A DNA stretch of 52,663 bases, taken from NCBI GenBank assembly GCA_902762495.1, contig CACWOL010000019.1:1-52663 (forward strand), written 5' to 3'. This stretch comes from an uncultured bacterium (GTDB taxonomy: Bacteria; Verrucomicrobiota; Lentisphaeria; Victivallales; UBA1829). Positions 51,801 to 52,663 of the stretch are shown piece by piece. The notes beneath the pieces were generated by a model. That model saw nothing but the letters and a program-made list of their open reading frames with translations, was not told where the DNA came from and did no database searches. Position 1 is the stretch's first letter. Every line of letters begins with the position of its first letter. Position numbers and translations under genes: made by a program.

Positions 51801-52663
51801 TGCTTACAGCGACGGCACTCTGTCCCTGCTCACCACGAAACCGACCGACGTCTATCTGAACAGCTCCTACTCCGAAGCCACCACCGGCACGCTCTATGAC
51901 GGCGTCTACCTGGAATTCGGCTTCAATGCGTTCAATACGTTCGAAGCCGCGGCTGCCAAGCTCGGCGAAGGCTACAGCGTCATCATGACCGGCGGCGAAT
52001 TCACCGACGATATCACGCTTGACGGTGCCAGTCTCGTCATGAAGGGCGGCGTCCTCGGCTCCATCGCCGGCGGCACCGGTGCATCCTCCCTCACTGTCGA
52101 AGGCTACGCTGTCGTGACCGACGGTATCGAGGATCTCACGAGCTTTACGATCACCGCGGACGACACCCTCGTGACCGACCACCTCGACATGGTCGACGGC
52201 GGCACGATCACCATCAAGGGCAGCGCGTTCGAGGCTGAATTCGGCAACCTGCACAAGGTCGTCGACACGGTCACCGGCATCGGCGGCATCGATATCAACA
52301 AGATCGTCGTCGAAGGCGGCGTCTATGCGTTCTACCAGAACAACGACCTGTTCCTGCTGGACAAGAGCCATATCTACCTCGACACGACCTACACGGAAGC
52401 CATCACCGGCACGACCGCCGCGAACGGCGACACCCTGATCTACGGCGTCAACGCGTTCAACACCGACACCGCGGCTTACAACGCCCTCGTCGTCGGCGGC
52501 ACGCTGTTCGTCTCCAACTGGGGTACCGCGGGCACGCAGGCTCCGAACATCGCTCCCGGCAAGCCCGCCAGCATCGTGGCCCAGGGCCCGACGAACTTCT
52601 CCGTCATCGCCAACGGCGGTTCTCCGCGGGTCGTCAATGACGACATCACCGTCATCATCGACA
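45898..52663 (+). CDS. Giant beta-helix-like repeat surface protein (3' partial)
   Basis: Open from the ATG at 45898 (AAGGAG, 8-nt spacer) to the window end without a stop, at least 2255 aa. It opens MATLEDLKGFATVGNIYVDN with no signal peptide. It is built of irregular Gly/Thr/Ser/Val/Asp-rich strands (ITGSTxxx, VTVxG, NGG) suggesting a parallel beta-solenoid like AIDA or autotransporter passengers. A header motif recurs: IYVDNSYTAETT...EFGVNAFTT (45943), LFVNSGF...IYGKNAFSS (49264), IYLNSSY...YYEYNAQSD (51124), VYLNSSY...EFGFNAFNT (51850), IYLDTTY...IYGVNAFNT (52372). Each is followed by GGxF/GGTL-type strands. Likely a secreted adhesin or surface-layer component; the export route is not visible and the C-terminus lies outside the window. 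Confidence 0.85.
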   Translation, partial: MATLEDLKGFATVGNIYVDNSYTAETTPATDPITGEALEFGVNAFTTLPGGTASAVPANGSAMFITNVDLGTSRLYNGRPEKTTLYDVYVSNVKSGDIYVMPRAAGEYTPDTGTLNVYVEDVTIASGGYHGFGATTGANFAGNYDVTIKNSTMQYLAVATGSAYGVDNGDAANHRFALINGDVNFTLSNFTVTSVGGVARGSIGSADEKAKVVGLVENSIFGNNFHILFNGVDSSGNSFNSWNDVDITISGSSFSGAFMMYPNQSSATREVNGELTIHGDVKLKVTGSTMNGLVIGAGRSGTGWQRTGWVDGNFDFEISGSTTGVSFINKGSLGKAETQRTVVGKINNGSVVGNFVAYELRADKTSKVYADSAITVTDATIGKFTFLTGLDGSGGATVGVADRLYGKQTLDITGSTAGDILSVVNGASQAEATFDLAFHASETQSTVGAIGYWNTMTVDAGASVQAESIGNVSLVTLAQGATLSVGTFSSVDVLNVLGEYTAVSNTLVSGLTSFSVGSDIKSVQLNGVELEYGFMPGQYSLVGDKLVLHQGETVLVNSTFPGGGADVTYNEQVFKGYKTVAEAQSSFSADKYLITVVPVDGGTIDADIVTKNYGVIVQGTADSPISMEGYDFIIGDLTTKYDGATIIITGLSSVGTIAFGDLDALFVSGTGVEAETLDLRDGAIGDAEISFSNLTVKDVYLPSAKSMDGKLEIASGSVENIYNSPAGDGKLAVSLGKDAAVTNLYAEGKAISVGNATITNYYAGLKDGGEVASIDFTASGNVSTLVLGGVEKNTIGSVNAKFSGSGIQNVTVGGKNDEITGNVNVELNGPVGIAAPGNGTFTGIVYGAQVGEINGGADKTTGSSNLSVTGHAKASTISGFDKIDVTGGTLNVGTIEGEAALTNRRTIYATGSITAASVKNSGVISTKEGVTASTTFDNSGYVIAENISANGTFTNSNTVTVKAITVGGFLTNSGIIYASNDENGGISLGGADLTNTGTIYATKLEGVNAITTSSLFVAESVSIEGGLTVTANADVAFQGGLSFNGNVKIDATSTLSVGGDSFDGTSITIDVDGGLIGSNEVVRANGGLDSESWTITLSGANKGDYELTKSATSIVVYSVGQLFVNSGFNADSDIYVDGHKLIYGKNAFSSVADAVAAAKTGAQIVVVGETNGADINAGAFDLVLDGSTVGNVTTSKNVIVTSDSTANSIASAAGLTVEAGAVLSVTETIPTTLPITIDASKGSGARLVLDVDSTKVTLDPAKVTIIGKDSYSALVLGGESAHAGDLYLISQDHAFYAPVWYVDEEIEVQSEVDGVPQFDDDGNPIMVKQKTGNKIATFVDGDFDKASGDALFNNVNVFLDRETAVTTAKDANGVFVLVDGMSAAAVGEKDVTTMFEVSTAYASGSSAIVGLQDGNDTYKTDKAHTVILNGATNSANNNYGVARRYEMSGDFTLIVNKSLHTGNDFWVTGNNVNSVMTGDINAEITGSTLHYFQIGNGSFGLDEDNPIDVNVTITGSTILNELRGFRLSEDANVKPVINANLNITVLDSVVNGPIYALFTGDWRGDANVTLRYSAYNSGSITVTLGGVSGLNQIHGGDSLMHSRNALQNFNIPTTLHIVKGEKSARTTANWIMEWNTIIVDADAELYANNDIQFQSGDVNDARLPNSGRQGDGALQNFKINLAGYEGGTKQVIAANGNIYTNAEHSNFELIGEDSTKAGRYELAIQNNGDNAKWVGVFDKADTIYLNSSYNSSTSNTSIGSQVLYYEYNAQSDAEAASALVTEWGGALVVTGGTFEDVAFASVVTVSGGAVLDTLTGAGSDGDVSITIDAKTSVDAIVAAAGAVAGDLTVTVNGLGVVATDIDGVKDSVTGIAKLDVKADADFGDVTGFDDIAIAKGAEVTFGKLTNSGLTLTAENLIYADSVTLGDSVITIDVTGYEGGPRGLVVTADGITDYAASKVQIVGGTGFSVAYSDGTLSLLTTKPTDVYLNSSYSEATTGTLYDGVYLEFGFNAFNTFEAAAAKLGEGYSVIMTGGEFTDDITLDGASLVMKGGVLGSIAGGTGASSLTVEGYAVVTDGIEDLTSFTITADDTLVTDHLDMVDGGTITIKGSAFEAEFGNLHKVVDTVTGIGGIDINKIVVEGGVYAFYQNNDLFLLDKSHIYLDTTYTEAITGTTAANGDTLIYGVNAFNTDTAAYNALVVGGTLFVSNWGTAGTQAPNIAPGKPASIVAQGPTNFSVIANGGSPRVVNDDITVIID

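Overview
The window looks like a chromosomal segment of a GC-rich bacterium from the PVC group, most likely a gut-type Lentisphaerota (Victivallales-like). This is inferred from the gene mix: an MNRS-type single-pass membrane coiled-coil protein, a GH127-type arabinofuranosidase, a SASA-type sialate/carbohydrate esterase, YhcH/YjgK, an SLC12-like transporter and very large repeat proteins without N-terminal signals. No rRNA or other phylogenetic marker was compared. There is no CRISPR array, insertion sequence, prophage or integrase. Promoters, where visible, are sigma-70-like with 16-17 bp spacers.

Layout. 1-1364: 3' part of a TrpB2-type tryptophan synthase beta chain. 1537-7288 (minus): one efflux operon, TetR > TolC-like lipoprotein > MacA-like adaptor > ABC ATPase > MacB-like permease, with a perfect TGACAC-C-GTGTCA operator upstream. 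7503-9329: MFS transporter. 9533-19371 (plus): housekeeping cluster rimO-pgsA-hflX, a long coiled-coil/TPR protein broken by a 1-bp frameshift, a 25-aa membrane micro-ORF, ybaB, recR, and aguB-aguA (agmatine to putrescine). 19492-22846 (minus): GH127 enzyme and an LA_2272-like lipoprotein. 23141-26353: a 1070-aa acidic Gly/Leu/Ser/Asp protein with eleven 26-aa repeats. 26762-27955: sigma-70 family factor. 28102-28187: tRNA-Leu(CAA). 28324-30042 (minus): YhcH-type protein and an Ntn hydrolase. 30211-35017 (minus): operon hisD-hisC-hypothetical-cmk-thioesterase-ychJ. 35183-35368 (plus): promoter, a rod-shaped ncRNA candidate and a terminator. 35497-37874: MotA/ExbB-like protein overlapping a MotB/ExbD-like coiled-coil protein. 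37992-38372: DUF486 protein. 38507-41883 (minus): SLC12-like transporter and two small paralogues. 41992-44271 (minus): SanA/YdcF-type protein and a secreted esterase. 44272-45897: AT-rich stretch, strong promoter and an ~875-nt T-poor leader. 45898-end: a giant beta-helix-like protein (at least 2255 aa) running off the window.

How the genes work together. Most functions are basic: translation factor modification, phospholipid, nucleotide, histidine, tryptophan and polyamine synthesis, DNA repair and transcription. The accessory part concerns the cell surface and glycans (GH127, esterase, MFS, efflux) plus two exceptional repeat-protein loci. The best candidates for undescribed biology are the giant protein with its T-poor leader, the 26-aa-repeat protein, the stator-like gene pair at 35.5-37.9 kb, and the ncRNA at 35.2 kb. 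Four or five intergenic gaps carry clusters of small hairpins that look like one family of dispersed palindromic elements.
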